DNA of 11,679 nt, taken from assembly GCA_029907755.1 (NCBI GenBank), contig JARYLH010000037.1, positions 1 to 11,679 on the forward strand, written 5' to 3'. The stretch is from Candidatus Methanosuratincola sp. Lineage in GTDB: Archaea > Thermoproteota > Methanomethylicia > Methanomethylicales > Methanomethylicaceae. The position numbers and the translations under genes are program-made. The notes beneath the pieces were generated by a model that worked only from the letters and a program-made list of their open reading frames with translations, was not told the origin of the DNA and ran no database searches. Below, piece by piece: positions 5,257-11,679 of this stretch (its first letter is position 1; each line of letters starts with the position of its first letter).

Positions 5257-5760
5257 TTATTCTGCTTCTTTTAGGTTGTTTTCAATTTCCTCGATCTTTT
5301 TCCTTAGAATGAAGACTATGTCCTGGTTGTTCAGGCTCTCCAGTTTCCCTCCACACGAAGGGCATTGAAAATTAGTTTCCATCGCGTCTTCAAAAGAAAA
5401 ACGCACGCCGTCTTTTGGGCACACGAAGAAGACATTACCTGTTTCGTATTGGAGGCGCTCCTTCAGTTTATTCAGAACCTTCCTCTTCTTCGAGTTCAGT
5501 AAAATACTGAGGCCGGTCCTATTGACCCGCCAATAGTACTTGAACCACCCCGCCTCCTTGTCCCTGACGCGCCTGTAGGAGACAAGGTTCTGCTCAAACA
5601 GCTGATAGAGCAATTTTCTCAAGTTGTTTAACTTCATCCCTGTTTTTGTTACAAGTTCATCATCCGTGGTTTCTTCCTGTTCGGTCAACAACATAATCAG
5701 CTGCACAGCATCATCGCCAACAAGCTCCTTCACGATCATTGCCAAAGCCTCATTGGGCAT
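5257..5760 (-). CDS. tfe: Transcription initiation factor TFE (alpha subunit)
   Basis: TFE is the archaeal counterpart of the TFIIE alpha N-terminal half. It joins the RNA polymerase-TBP-TFB complex and helps open the promoter. The 167-residue product has an N-terminal extended winged helix (residues 1-90, with TDDELVTKTGMKLNNLRKLL and GWFKYYWRVN), a linker helix, then a zinc-ribbon region with VCPKDGVRFSFEDAME and FQCPSCGGKLE. Only three ribbon cysteines are visible (C114, C133, C136), because the first knuckle reads CPKD rather than CPxC. The end is a charged coiled-coil-like helix. ATG 5760 follows GGTGAT by a normal distance. Gaps of 46 and 19-31 bases to Trm56 and MBF1 suggest one operon of a transcription factor, a tRNA modifier and a coactivator. 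Confidence 0.95.
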   Translation of the reverse strand: MPNEALAMIVKELVGDDAVQLIMLLTEQEETTDDELVTKTGMKLNNLRKLLYQLFEQNLVSYRRVRDKEAGWFKYYWRVNRTGLSILLNSKKRKVLNKLKERLQYETGNVFFVCPKDGVRFSFEDAMETNFQCPSCGGKLESLNNQDIVFILRKKIEEIENNLKEAE

Positions 5761-5796
5761 CAGCTATCACCAAATATCTTCCTGTGCAGCCTATTA

Positions 5797-5812
5797 CATT
5801 AGTCCACTAATG
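5797..5812. promoter_or_regulatory. Perfect 16-bp inverted repeat between Trm56 and TFE
   Basis: CATTAGT and ACTAATG are exact reverse complements separated by CC. The repeat covers the Trm56 stop codon (5807-5809) and lies 37 bases before the TFE start. It could be an operator for TFE, an RNA hairpin with a two-base loop (sterically poor), or chance. Its placement favours a DNA site over an RNA structure. Confidence 0.35.
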
Positions 5813-6364
5813 ATCTGAAAAAGCTTTCTTGTTACTTGGGCACTGTTCGACATTTTTACCCCTCTCCGAGGGGACGATTCTAAGTCTTGCGCTTTTGAAG
5901 CGCATGCCTTCCCAAGCGCCACCTGTGGCTCTGTCAAGAAATATTGCTAGCGCAGCAACTTCGGAATGAGGCTGGTTGCCGACTGCAACATTGAAATCTG
6001 CCTTTTCATAATACTCGGACGGAACCTTCTCCCCACCTACAACTACAAGCAGATCTCGATCTGAAGGGATCAGATCCCTGGCTTGTTTGATCTGGATTCC
6101 ATACATCGTGAGATGTGCAACTACCCCCCCTGATTCTTTCCATTTATCTATAACTTTCATTGGGCTGCTGACGAATTCCACCCAGAAGTCTCCGCCCCAT
6201 GTCGCCGTCACTTTCTCTAAAGTTGAGTGGATCGATGCATCCCTCACCCCTGATATGTAAACGCCTTCGGCACCAAATGCCCTTGCAACCAAACACACAT
6301 GAGTAGTTATGCGCTTGTCGCGAGAGGGCCTGTGCCCGAGTCTTAAGACTACTATTCTTGGCAA
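5807..6364 (-). CDS. tRNA (cytidine(56)-2'-O)-methyltransferase Trm56
   Basis: Trm56 is an archaea-specific SPOUT-family enzyme that uses S-adenosylmethionine to methylate the ribose of C56 in the T loop, where D and T loops meet. The N-terminal IVVLRLGHRPSRDKRITTHV is the family signature, followed by CLVARAFGAEGVYISG. VAHLTMYG, LLVVVGGEKVPSEYYEKADF and NVAVGNQPHSEVAALAIFLD form the SPOUT knot and SAM site. I chose TTG 6364 because GGGTG lies eight bases upstream and the protein then begins like relatives. A GTG at 6376 would add four residues. The 185-residue length is normal. MBF1 ends about 31 bases upstream and TFE begins 46 bases downstream. Confidence 0.94.
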   Translation of the reverse strand: MPRIVVLRLGHRPSRDKRITTHVCLVARAFGAEGVYISGVRDASIHSTLEKVTATWGGDFWVEFVSSPMKVIDKWKESGGVVAHLTMYGIQIKQARDLIPSDRDLLVVVGGEKVPSEYYEKADFNVAVGNQPHSEVAALAIFLDRATGGAWEGMRFKSARLRIVPSERGKNVEQCPSNKKAFSDH

Positions 6365-6395
6365 AGCAAAAAGCACCCAACCGTCGATGAATTCC

Positions 6396-6884
6396 TTATG
6401 ATTTACTATCCTTGAGGATGGCTACATCGCCCAAGGTCACGTTGGAAATTGGGGGTTTTGAGCTAGATTCCACACGATCGACAGTAGCCTTTAATTTAAT
6501 TTTGAGTAGGCGCTCGAGCTTTACAGTGAGCTCTGCAGTCGGATACATCTCGCCTGACTCGATTCTTCTGATCACAGATTCTTTTTCTCCAAGTCGCTTG
6601 GCAAGTTCTTCACGGCTAATCTTCGCATTTTCCCTAGATTTTCTTATGAGCTCGCCATAATCATCAACTAATATGAACTCCTCAAACTTGTCCTTTCTTT
6701 GTTGCTTGACGACGAGTTTCCTTGGACCGGGTTTAGGACTCGTGCTTTCAAGCTTCCTTGCTGTCGTTCGGTCTATCTTTGTCCCGAATTTTGAGCAGTC
6801 CTGACAAACCAGCAAAACAGACTGCTCGATAGAGATCCTCGCAGGAAAACCAACGATCTTCTTGCCGCATATTTCACAATTCAT
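6396..6884 (-). CDS. Multiprotein bridging factor 1 (MBF1)-type transcription regulator
   Basis: The 162-residue product has an N-terminal zinc ribbon (cysteines 3, 6, 27 and 30 in MNCEICGKK and LLVCQDCSK), a basic linker, and a Cro/C1-type helix-turn-helix at about 73-132 (ELIRKSRENAKISREELAKR, then VIRRIESGEMYP). Eukaryotic MBF1 bridges activators to TBP. Archaeal MBF1 is widespread, and ribosome association has been reported. ATG 6884 gives the expected ribbon start; an upstream open frame reaches 7094 but reads across the promoter and into PAN, so it is rejected. The gene heads the MBF1-Trm56-TFE cluster and diverges from PAN. Confidence 0.93.
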   Translation of the reverse strand: MNCEICGKKIVGFPARISIEQSVLLVCQDCSKFGTKIDRTTARKLESTSPKPGPRKLVVKQQRKDKFEEFILVDDYGELIRKSRENAKISREELAKRLGEKESVIRRIESGEMYPTAELTVKLERLLKIKLKATVDRVESSSKPPISNVTLGDVAILKDSKS

Positions 6885-6919
6885 AAAAGTCACTGTTCTG
6901 AATCTTATGCAGTAGAAGG

Positions 6920-6934
6920 TAAATCTAAATTTAT
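6920..6934. promoter_or_regulatory. Symmetrical divergent promoter of MBF1 and PAN
   Basis: TAAAT (6920-6924) and ATTTA (6929-6933) are inverted around CTAA, so similar TATA-like boxes face both ways. Toward PAN the box CTAAATTTAT is centred about 24 bases before the ATG at 6954, predicting a leaderless or nearly leaderless mRNA. Toward MBF1 the predicted start is about 14-19 bases before its ATG. One TBP/TFB binding region may serve both operons. Confidence 0.5.
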
Positions 6935-6953
6935 CCCTAGTGGGCGTAGTGAG

Positions 6954-8141
6954 ATGGCTGAAAATATTAGTTTCAAGGACGATAGCACGCATCTTTTGAT
7001 GCAGATAAAGAAGCTTGAGCAGCGTACTCAAGAGCTGGAGGCCGAGAAGAGGGACTGGTTCTACGAAAGGGAAAGGCTCCAGAGAGAGGTCCAAGTTCTT
7101 AGAGCCGAGATAGAGAAGTTGACCGTCCCACCTTACATAGAAGGTTATGTCACAGACTTGCTTCCAGACGGGAGGGCAGTTGTAAAGAGCTCAACTGGGC
7201 CCTCACTAGTCGTGAACATAATGAGAACGGTAGATAGTTCAAAACTGGCGCCAGGAAAGAGGGTTTCCTTGAGCCAAAGGAACTTTGCAGTAATAGAAGT
7301 GTTGCCAGACACCCTAGACTCGTATGTGCAAGTGATGGAAGTATTGGAAACACCCAAGGTCAGCTATTCAGAGATCGGCGGTCTTGACGAGCAGATAAAC
7401 GAGCTTCGAGAGCTCGTGGAGCTCCCTCTCCTAAAACCCGATATTTTCGAGAAGGTTGGAATAGACCCACCAAAGGGCGTTCTGCTCCACGGTCCACCCG
7501 GATGTGGAAAGACTCTCATGGCTAAGGCAGTAGCAAGCGAAACCAAAGCCAGATTCATAAAAGTAGTCGCTTCTGAGCTTGTTCAGAAGTATATTGGCGA
7601 AGGAGCCAGGATGGTGCGCGAGCTTTTCCAGATGGCAAGAAGCAAAGCCCCTAGCATAGTATTCATCGATGAGATTGACGCTATAGGAAGCAGAAGAGCC
7701 GACATTAACATCAGCGGCGAAAGGGAGGTGCAGAGAACCCTTTTACAGCTGCTTAGCGAGCTTGATGGGTTTAGCGCCAGGGGAGACGTCAAAATAATAG
7801 GCGCCACAAACAGGATTGATTTGCTCGATCCAGCATTGCTTAGACCCGGTAGATTCGACAGGATTTTGGAGATACCTCCGCCAGACGCCAAGGGCAGAGA
7901 GGCGATCTTCAGGATCCACCTAAAGAGAATGAATGTCTCGGGAGAAGTGGACGCAAAGCAACTTTCCCTGTTAACCCAAGGGGCGACAGGCGCCTCTATA
8001 AAGGCGATTTGCACCGAAGCAGGGCTATTTGCAATAAGAAACTTTAGAGATCACATAACCATGGAAGACTTCGCCAATGCAATAAAAAAGATCCTTAAGA
8101 AAGAGGATGTAAAGGATGCGCCTAGCGGCACTTACCTCTGA
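6954..8141 (+). CDS. pan: Proteasome-activating nucleotidase (PAN)
   Basis: PAN is the hexameric AAA+ ATPase that unfolds proteins and feeds them into the 20S proteasome, the archaeal relative of the 26S base ATPases. The 395 residues are normal. An N-terminal coiled coil (about 10-58) runs into the OB-like domain (60-120), with PP at 59-60 where the family has its cis-proline. The AAA+ core follows: Walker A GPPGCGKT (180-187), aromatic pore loop KYIGEG (212-217), Walker B IVFIDEID (235-242), sensor 1 ATN (284-286), and arginine fingers in LLRPGRFDR (295-303). The C-terminus ends T-Y-L, keeping the penultimate tyrosine of the HbYX docking motif but with threonine at the hydrophobic position. 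The end overlaps the PUA gene by 26 bases. Confidence 0.97.
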   Translation: MAENISFKDDSTHLLMQIKKLEQRTQELEAEKRDWFYERERLQREVQVLRAEIEKLTVPPYIEGYVTDLLPDGRAVVKSSTGPSLVVNIMRTVDSSKLAPGKRVSLSQRNFAVIEVLPDTLDSYVQVMEVLETPKVSYSEIGGLDEQINELRELVELPLLKPDIFEKVGIDPPKGVLLHGPPGCGKTLMAKAVASETKARFIKVVASELVQKYIGEGARMVRELFQMARSKAPSIVFIDEIDAIGSRRADINISGEREVQRTLLQLLSELDGFSARGDVKIIGATNRIDLLDPALLRPGRFDRILEIPPPDAKGREAIFRIHLKRMNVSGEVDAKQLSLLTQGATGASIKAICTEAGLFAIRNFRDHITMEDFANAIKKILKKEDVKDAPSGTYL

Positions 8142-8616
8142 GAATGCCACACCAGGGGAGCTCATCAGGCTAAGAGCAGTAGCAGATTACCAATTTGGGA
8201 GAGGGGCAGGGATGGCGCTTTTCCCAGATGGGATCAGCGTAGTAAGGTCTAGAAAAACAGGCAAAATAAAAGGGGTCTTCCTCGATCATGAGCACATCGC
8301 CACCCTGAAGCCATCCGACGGTTATCTCGCTTTGAGCATCCCCGGCGGAAACAGATTACTTAAAGCCTTCAAGCCCCCAAGACACAGAGTAGTAGTGATG
8401 GATGAAGTTTCCGAATTCATAAAAAATGGAAGAAACTTATTTGCCAAACACGTATTAGACGTGGATTTAAAGATAAGACCTGGCGAAGAAGTCATAATAA
8501 CGGATACGAAAGGCAACCTTTTGGCAGTTGGCAAGGCGGTGCTGAGCGGCAAGGAGATGAAACACTTTAAAAAAGGGTTAGCCGTAAATGTAAGGAGAGG
8601 AACCGGTGACGTGTGA
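8116..8616 (+). CDS. PUA-domain RNA-binding protein
   Basis: The 166-residue product has an N-terminal part with ELIRLRAVADYQFGRGAG and ALFPDGISVVRSRKTGKIK, as in archaeal TGT-related PUA proteins, and then a PUA domain at about 91-163 (RVVVMDEVSEFIKNGRNLFA, then PGEEVIITDTKGNLLAVGKA). PUA domains bind structured RNA, often tRNA or rRNA. No catalytic domain is present. The start at ATG 8116 overlaps the PAN end by 26 bases, and the stop lies six bases before NAC, so the three are almost certainly co-transcribed and possibly translationally coupled. A role in translation or tRNA biology is likely; the precise target is unknown. Confidence 0.85.
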   Translation: MRLAALTSENATPGELIRLRAVADYQFGRGAGMALFPDGISVVRSRKTGKIKGVFLDHEHIATLKPSDGYLALSIPGGNRLLKAFKPPRHRVVVMDEVSEFIKNGRNLFAKHVLDVDLKIRPGEEVIITDTKGNLLAVGKAVLSGKEMKHFKKGLAVNVRRGTGDV

Positions 8617-8622
8617 TCCACT

Positions 8623-8973
8623 ATGAAGCGAATGAGCCCGCGGGAAATGAGGAGAATGATGCAGAAGATGGGGATGGGGATCGAAGAAATGCAGGGGGTT
8701 CTCAAGGTCACCATTCATCTTAAAGACAAGAACTTGGTAATTCCCGATCCCCAAGTGACGCAGATGAAGGTGAGCGGGCAGACCATATACCAGATAGTCG
8801 GCGAAGCTGTCGAAGAAAAGACTACAGAAAAGGTGAAGGTCGAGATCTCCGAGGACGATGCCCAGCTTGTTTCGGCCCAGACTGGCGCATCCCTTGAAGA
8901 AGCTAAGAAGGCCTTAGAGTCCACAAACGGGGATCTAGCTCAAGCAATAATGCTACTTTCGTCTAAAGCATAA
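8623..8973 (+). CDS. nac: Nascent polypeptide-associated complex protein (archaeal NAC)
   Basis: NAC binds ribosomes near the exit tunnel and shields emerging polypeptides; the archaeal form is a homodimer resembling the eukaryotic alpha subunit. The 116-residue product has a basic N-terminus (MKRMSPREMRRMMQKMGM) suited to ribosome contact, the NAC beta-barrel at about 25-72 (LVIPDPQVTQMKVSGQTIYQ), and a C-terminal UBA domain at about 76-114 (DAQLVSAQTGASLEEAKKAL, NGDLAQAIMLL). ATG 8623 lies six bases after the PUA stop; GGTGA in the end of that gene is the likely ribosome binding site, about 13 bases away. Its last 11 bases overlap the end of the convergent reductase-like gene. Confidence 0.97.
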   Translation: MKRMSPREMRRMMQKMGMGIEEMQGVLKVTIHLKDKNLVIPDPQVTQMKVSGQTIYQIVGEAVEEKTTEKVKVEISEDDAQLVSAQTGASLEEAKKALESTNGDLAQAIMLLSSKA

Positions 8974-11236
8974 AGCGCTGGGTTTCCATCGCAAACATCC
9001 TTTCGCTATTGCCCCATTTTGTTGAAGGCAAACATCTTCCGTAAATGCGCGTGTATTTGAGAAGTCGATCCCCAGAGTAAGAACAACTGGGACATCGGTC
9101 TTCAAAACCGGCGGCAATGTTGCCACATTTTCCGCAATACATATAGTCTCTTGTGAAGCCGAATGCCCCGATGTCTGCAGTCTCTGAGATCCGTTTAACA
9201 TGGTTGCAGATCATCTCTGACGTGGGGAATGGCTCCTCTAGTCGGATATTGAAGAAGTGCCCACCGAGCGTCAACTTTTGGAAAAGCGCTTCCACCTGAA
9301 GACGCTTCTTTAGAGGAACCGGCCTGGAGAGGGGCAGAACAGAGTGCTCGGTATAAGGCAGGACCGACTTGCCCTCGACCAAGCCGCTTGAAATGTCGAG
9401 GTTCGTTAATCTTTGCGCAGTAGGCTCAAACGTAATGTATGAAGGAAGTATGCGGATCGATTGTGTGGACTCCTTGCAAAAATCCTTGATTTTTTCGACA
9501 ATCCGTAAAGATAGTTTGAGCGCCTCAGCATCCTCAGAAGGATCGAGCCCCGTATGGTATTGCACGGCCTCCGGGAGACCAATGAAACTTACGATACCTG
9601 CCGATTCATCAACACGGTAATACGGCGAACCAGATAGTTGTTCTTGGAAAAGTGGGAGGAGTTTGTCCTTCATCCTGTTGTGGATCACTTGTCTCTTAAT
9701 AATCAAAGCCTCCTTGGAGAGCTCCACCAATTCCCTAAGCCTTTCGATGAGCCTATCGTCATTACCTTTGGCCGCATAGGAGATCCTTGGGAGGTTAATC
9801 GTTATGTTATCCAAGACGCCGTTCCTTATAGTCCCAAGCTCCCAGTCCTTCCAGCCCGAGTCCAGCCGGGAAAGGTCGGCATTGTATGCTGCGTTTTCGG
9901 TTTGCCATTCAGGGTTCTGGTTTATGTAGTAAACATTCCCCCATTTTTGGGTAACTGCGCATGCCTTGGCAATAGACTCAAGCCCAGCATCAGTGACGAG
10001 AGCTTTCCTGCTAATTTTTAGAAAGGGGGCAGGGTTCAAGAATACCTTTCCCGACCCATCTGAATCGCCAATCACTTCGATTAGGAGCTTCAGTAAGCGG
10101 ATCGAATCATCGATAAAATCTCCGTATCTCAAAGAAGAGCTCTTATTGACGGGCAAATTAACCAAGAAGTCGGGAGGGGAAGTTTCGAGTTGAACCCCAA
10201 CAGACATATTTGAACCGTTTATAACCGCGTTGAGAACATAAACAAAATCCCTCAGTTCAGAACGGATCTCCTCATCACTCATGCCTGAAACGAATGGGGC
10301 AAGAAAGACGTTAAAGAAGGGGAGCGTCTGGGCGTTGGAAACGAGCCCTGAAGAGGTCTTAATGAGGCAAAGCGTGGCATACAATGCGCCCCTAAGGCTT
10401 TTAGGTGCGTAATGTGAAGGCACCGTCAGGCCCGTACCGTCAGGAGGCAACTCGCCGTTTAAAAACGGGCGGAGGTCGTGCTGCACATCAGCAGGTCGCA
10501 AAACCCAGTAGTTCGCGTTGTTGATGTGGATTGCACCGCTAAGGTGCGCATCCGCTATAGTCCTTGGAAGCAATTTGAGCAACATGTACTCTTCATAAAC
10601 CGCATCGCCTGCCAGAGAGTGGACCTCGTTTGGGGATGAGAGGCCTTTGTAGGCTGCGTTCTCTATTGTCAAGGTAACATCATAGACGGGCTGCCCCAGG
10701 CGGGTAAGAGAATGTCTGTATTCCTCCAAGCCCTTCTCCAGCAGGATAGCGTTGACAAATTCTCTGATAAGGGCTGCCGTCAAGTATCTTATCTGTAACT
10801 TTTTTAGCCGCTCTTCAGCCTCTTTGGATATCGACTCTGCAAGCTTCCTAGGCACATTTGCCTCCCTGATTAGCGCCTGGATTATCTTTTTCCTGTCGAA
10901 CGGCTCTATCGTCAAACTTGAGGTTCTTACTTGCATCTCTCCTTTTTTTCTTCTGACGGCCTCCTCCACGCCGTAAATGAAGTTAGCCACGTCTTGTCCC
11001 AGTAGCGTCAGGTAGTACTTTCCTGTTGCCTCGTCCGAGGTGACTAGCTCGGAGTCGATAAGGGTTCTGAGATGGTATCCGAACTTACCAGCGTCGCTCT
11101 TCGGGTTCATATTCAGGCGCTCCATAATTTCTGTGAAAGAGAGCGGACCACCCATGCTTATCATCTTGAGCACCTCGGCCCGTATTTCGTTAGAAAGTGC
11201 CGACAAAATCGACTCCATGAGACGCTCGGAGGACAA
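8963..11236 (-). CDS. Class III (anaerobic) ribonucleotide reductase-like protein with N-terminal winged helix and ATP cone
   Basis: Class III ribonucleotide reductases use a glycyl radical to turn ribonucleoside triphosphates into deoxynucleotides without oxygen. The 757 residues comprise an ArsR-like winged helix (about 8-95), an ATP cone (about 101-190, the usual allosteric nucleotide sensor), a large barrel (with NVYYINQNPEW and DNITINLPRISY), a zinc site CGKC/CPSC (701, 704, 715, 718) and a glycyl-radical loop YTRIYGRCLP with G733. The other cysteines are 290, 426, 587, 677 and 735. I see none between YYINQ (440) and NLPRI (485), where typical enzymes have the thiyl cysteine, so activity on ribonucleotides is not assured. 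The start is TTG 11236 after AGGTGCGGTGAG; ATG 11218 is the alternative. No activase (nrdG) is in view. The fused DNA-binding domain could allow nucleotide-responsive regulation. Confidence 0.88.
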   Translation of the reverse strand: MSSERLMESILSALSNEIRAEVLKMISMGGPLSFTEIMERLNMNPKSDAGKFGYHLRTLIDSELVTSDEATGKYYLTLLGQDVANFIYGVEEAVRRKKGEMQVRTSSLTIEPFDRKKIIQALIREANVPRKLAESISKEAEERLKKLQIRYLTAALIREFVNAILLEKGLEEYRHSLTRLGQPVYDVTLTIENAAYKGLSSPNEVHSLAGDAVYEEYMLLKLLPRTIADAHLSGAIHINNANYWVLRPADVQHDLRPFLNGELPPDGTGLTVPSHYAPKSLRGALYATLCLIKTSSGLVSNAQTLPFFNVFLAPFVSGMSDEEIRSELRDFVYVLNAVINGSNMSVGVQLETSPPDFLVNLPVNKSSSLRYGDFIDDSIRLLKLLIEVIGDSDGSGKVFLNPAPFLKISRKALVTDAGLESIAKACAVTQKWGNVYYINQNPEWQTENAAYNADLSRLDSGWKDWELGTIRNGVLDNITINLPRISYAAKGNDDRLIERLRELVELSKEALIIKRQVIHNRMKDKLLPLFQEQLSGSPYYRVDESAGIVSFIGLPEAVQYHTGLDPSEDAEALKLSLRIVEKIKDFCKESTQSIRILPSYITFEPTAQRLTNLDISSGLVEGKSVLPYTEHSVLPLSRPVPLKKRLQVEALFQKLTLGGHFFNIRLEEPFPTSEMICNHVKRISETADIGAFGFTRDYMYCGKCGNIAAGFEDRCPSCSYSGDRLLKYTRIYGRCLPSTKWGNSERMFAMETQRFML

Positions 11237-11270
11237 CTCACCGCACCTGATTAACAGACATCAAGGATGT

Positions 11271-11277
11271 AAAAAAA
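11271..11277 (-). terminator. T-run terminator after the DUF35 gene
   Basis: Seven T residues on the minus strand begin eight bases after the DUF35 stop and 34 bases before the reductase-like start. This suggests at least partial transcriptional separation of the two genes. Confidence 0.5.
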
Positions 11278-11285
11278 GGTGTAGG

Positions 11286-11679
11286 TCATTTGATCACAGG
11301 TCTGAACTTGATCGCATACGGTATTATTCCCGAGTCCCCGTCCTCGACGATCTTCCTGAACACAGCTTCGACCTTCATGCCAACATTAACGTCTTCTGGC
11401 TCTACGTCGGTTATCTGAGAGGTGATTATTGTTCCGTCCTCGAGCTTCACGACACCGATAATGTAGGGCGGCATTTTTTCAAAGCCCTTTGGGGGATTCC
11501 TGACGATTGTGAATGTGATGAGCTCTCCCTTTTCAGGAAGTTTATAATGCTTGAAGTTGCTTGAGCCGCACTTGCCGCAGCGTGCCCTTGGCGGATAGGC
11601 AACAGTTCCGCATTCAGAACATCTGACCGTCTCGAGTCGACTGCGCCTTGGGATCTCTCTCCAGTACCTCGGTACCGAC
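11286..11679 (-). CDS. Zinc-ribbon/OB-fold protein (DUF35), partner of thiolase and HMG-CoA synthase (N-terminus beyond window)
   Basis: The frame is open to the right edge and begins PRYWREIPRRSRLETVRCSE, the family's opening helix. A four-cysteine rubredoxin-like zinc ribbon follows (CSECGTVAYPP, RCGKCGSSNF), then an OB-fold (ELITFTIVRNPPKGFEKMPP, YIIGVVKLEDGT). In archaea such proteins bridge acetoacetyl-CoA thiolase and HMG-CoA synthase in one complex that channels the first steps of mevalonate, hence lipid, synthesis. The thiolase and synthase genes would be expected just outside the right edge. About 131 residues are visible; only a few N-terminal residues should be missing. An internal ATG (11474) would remove the zinc ribbon and is not the start. 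Confidence 0.9.
   Translation of the reverse strand, partial: SVPRYWREIPRRSRLETVRCSECGTVAYPPRARCGKCGSSNFKHYKLPEKGELITFTIVRNPPKGFEKMPPYIIGVVKLEDGTIITSQITDVEPEDVNVGMKVEAVFRKIVEDGDSGIIPYAIKFRPVIK

Noticed and set aside
6885..7094. Longer MBF1 start at 7094
   Set aside because: The extension crosses the divergent promoter and lies antisense to the PAN coiled coil; the zinc ribbon begins at the ATG at 6884.
7583..8014. 143-residue open frame antisense to PAN
   Set aside because: It is a shadow of the PAN ATPase domain with no motifs of its own; similar shadows over the CDF, reductase-like and PUA genes were dropped for the same reason.
1..11679. CRISPR arrays, insertion sequences, prophage genes
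   Set aside because: No regularly spaced repeats, transposase, integrase or phage structural motifs were seen on either strand.

Overview
This is archaeal chromosomal DNA. The evidence is the set of archaeal core genes: a RadA recombinase fragment, the general transcription factor TFE, the MBF1 coactivator, the tRNA C56 ribose methylase Trm56, the proteasome-activating nucleotidase PAN, the archaeal NAC, and a zinc-ribbon/OB-fold partner of thiolase and HMG-CoA synthase. TATA-like boxes lie about 25-30 bases ahead of several genes. An oxygen-sensitive class III ribonucleotide reductase-like protein points to an anaerobe. A tRNA-Leu gene that appears to carry two introns, one inside the anticodon stem, fits a member of the Thermoproteota/TACK group. 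I cannot name the lineage from sequence alone.

Layout. Bases 1-289 (minus) are a RadA fragment that runs off the left edge and whose homology stops exactly at the 3' end of a tRNA-Leu(UAA) gene (290-422, minus). A short AT-rich shared promoter separates this tRNA from tRNA-Arg(UCU) (508-585, plus). From 586 to 1379 the DNA is gene-poor. It holds a TATA box with an overlapping palindrome, a probably frameshifted cysteine-rich small gene (717-912), an 18-residue basic micro-ORF with its own promoter and a hairpin-embedded ribosome binding site (1089-1145, minus), and then a small four-cysteine protein (1380-1577). Next come a cation diffusion facilitator with three C-terminal regulatory domains (minus), a PPC/DUF296 protein (minus), a divergent radical SAM/SPASM gene broken by one frameshift (plus), and a two-CBS-domain protein (plus).

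The right half is mostly information processing. tRNA-Val(UAC) is followed by a minus-strand cluster transcribed in the order MBF1, Trm56, TFE. It diverges, from a symmetrical promoter, from a plus-strand cluster PAN, PUA-domain protein, NAC. This places transcription initiation factors back to back with protein quality control and nascent-chain handling. NAC overlaps tail to tail with a 757-residue class III ribonucleotide reductase-like protein carrying an N-terminal winged helix and ATP cone. The window ends inside the DUF35 zinc-ribbon/OB-fold gene, upstream of the reductase on the same strand.

The points most worth checking are the exact tRNA-Leu/RadA junction, the two-intron tRNA-Leu, the apparent absence of the usual catalytic cysteine in the reductase-like protein, and the two or three places where one base would restore a reading frame. 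The last could be real gene decay or consensus errors in a draft assembly.
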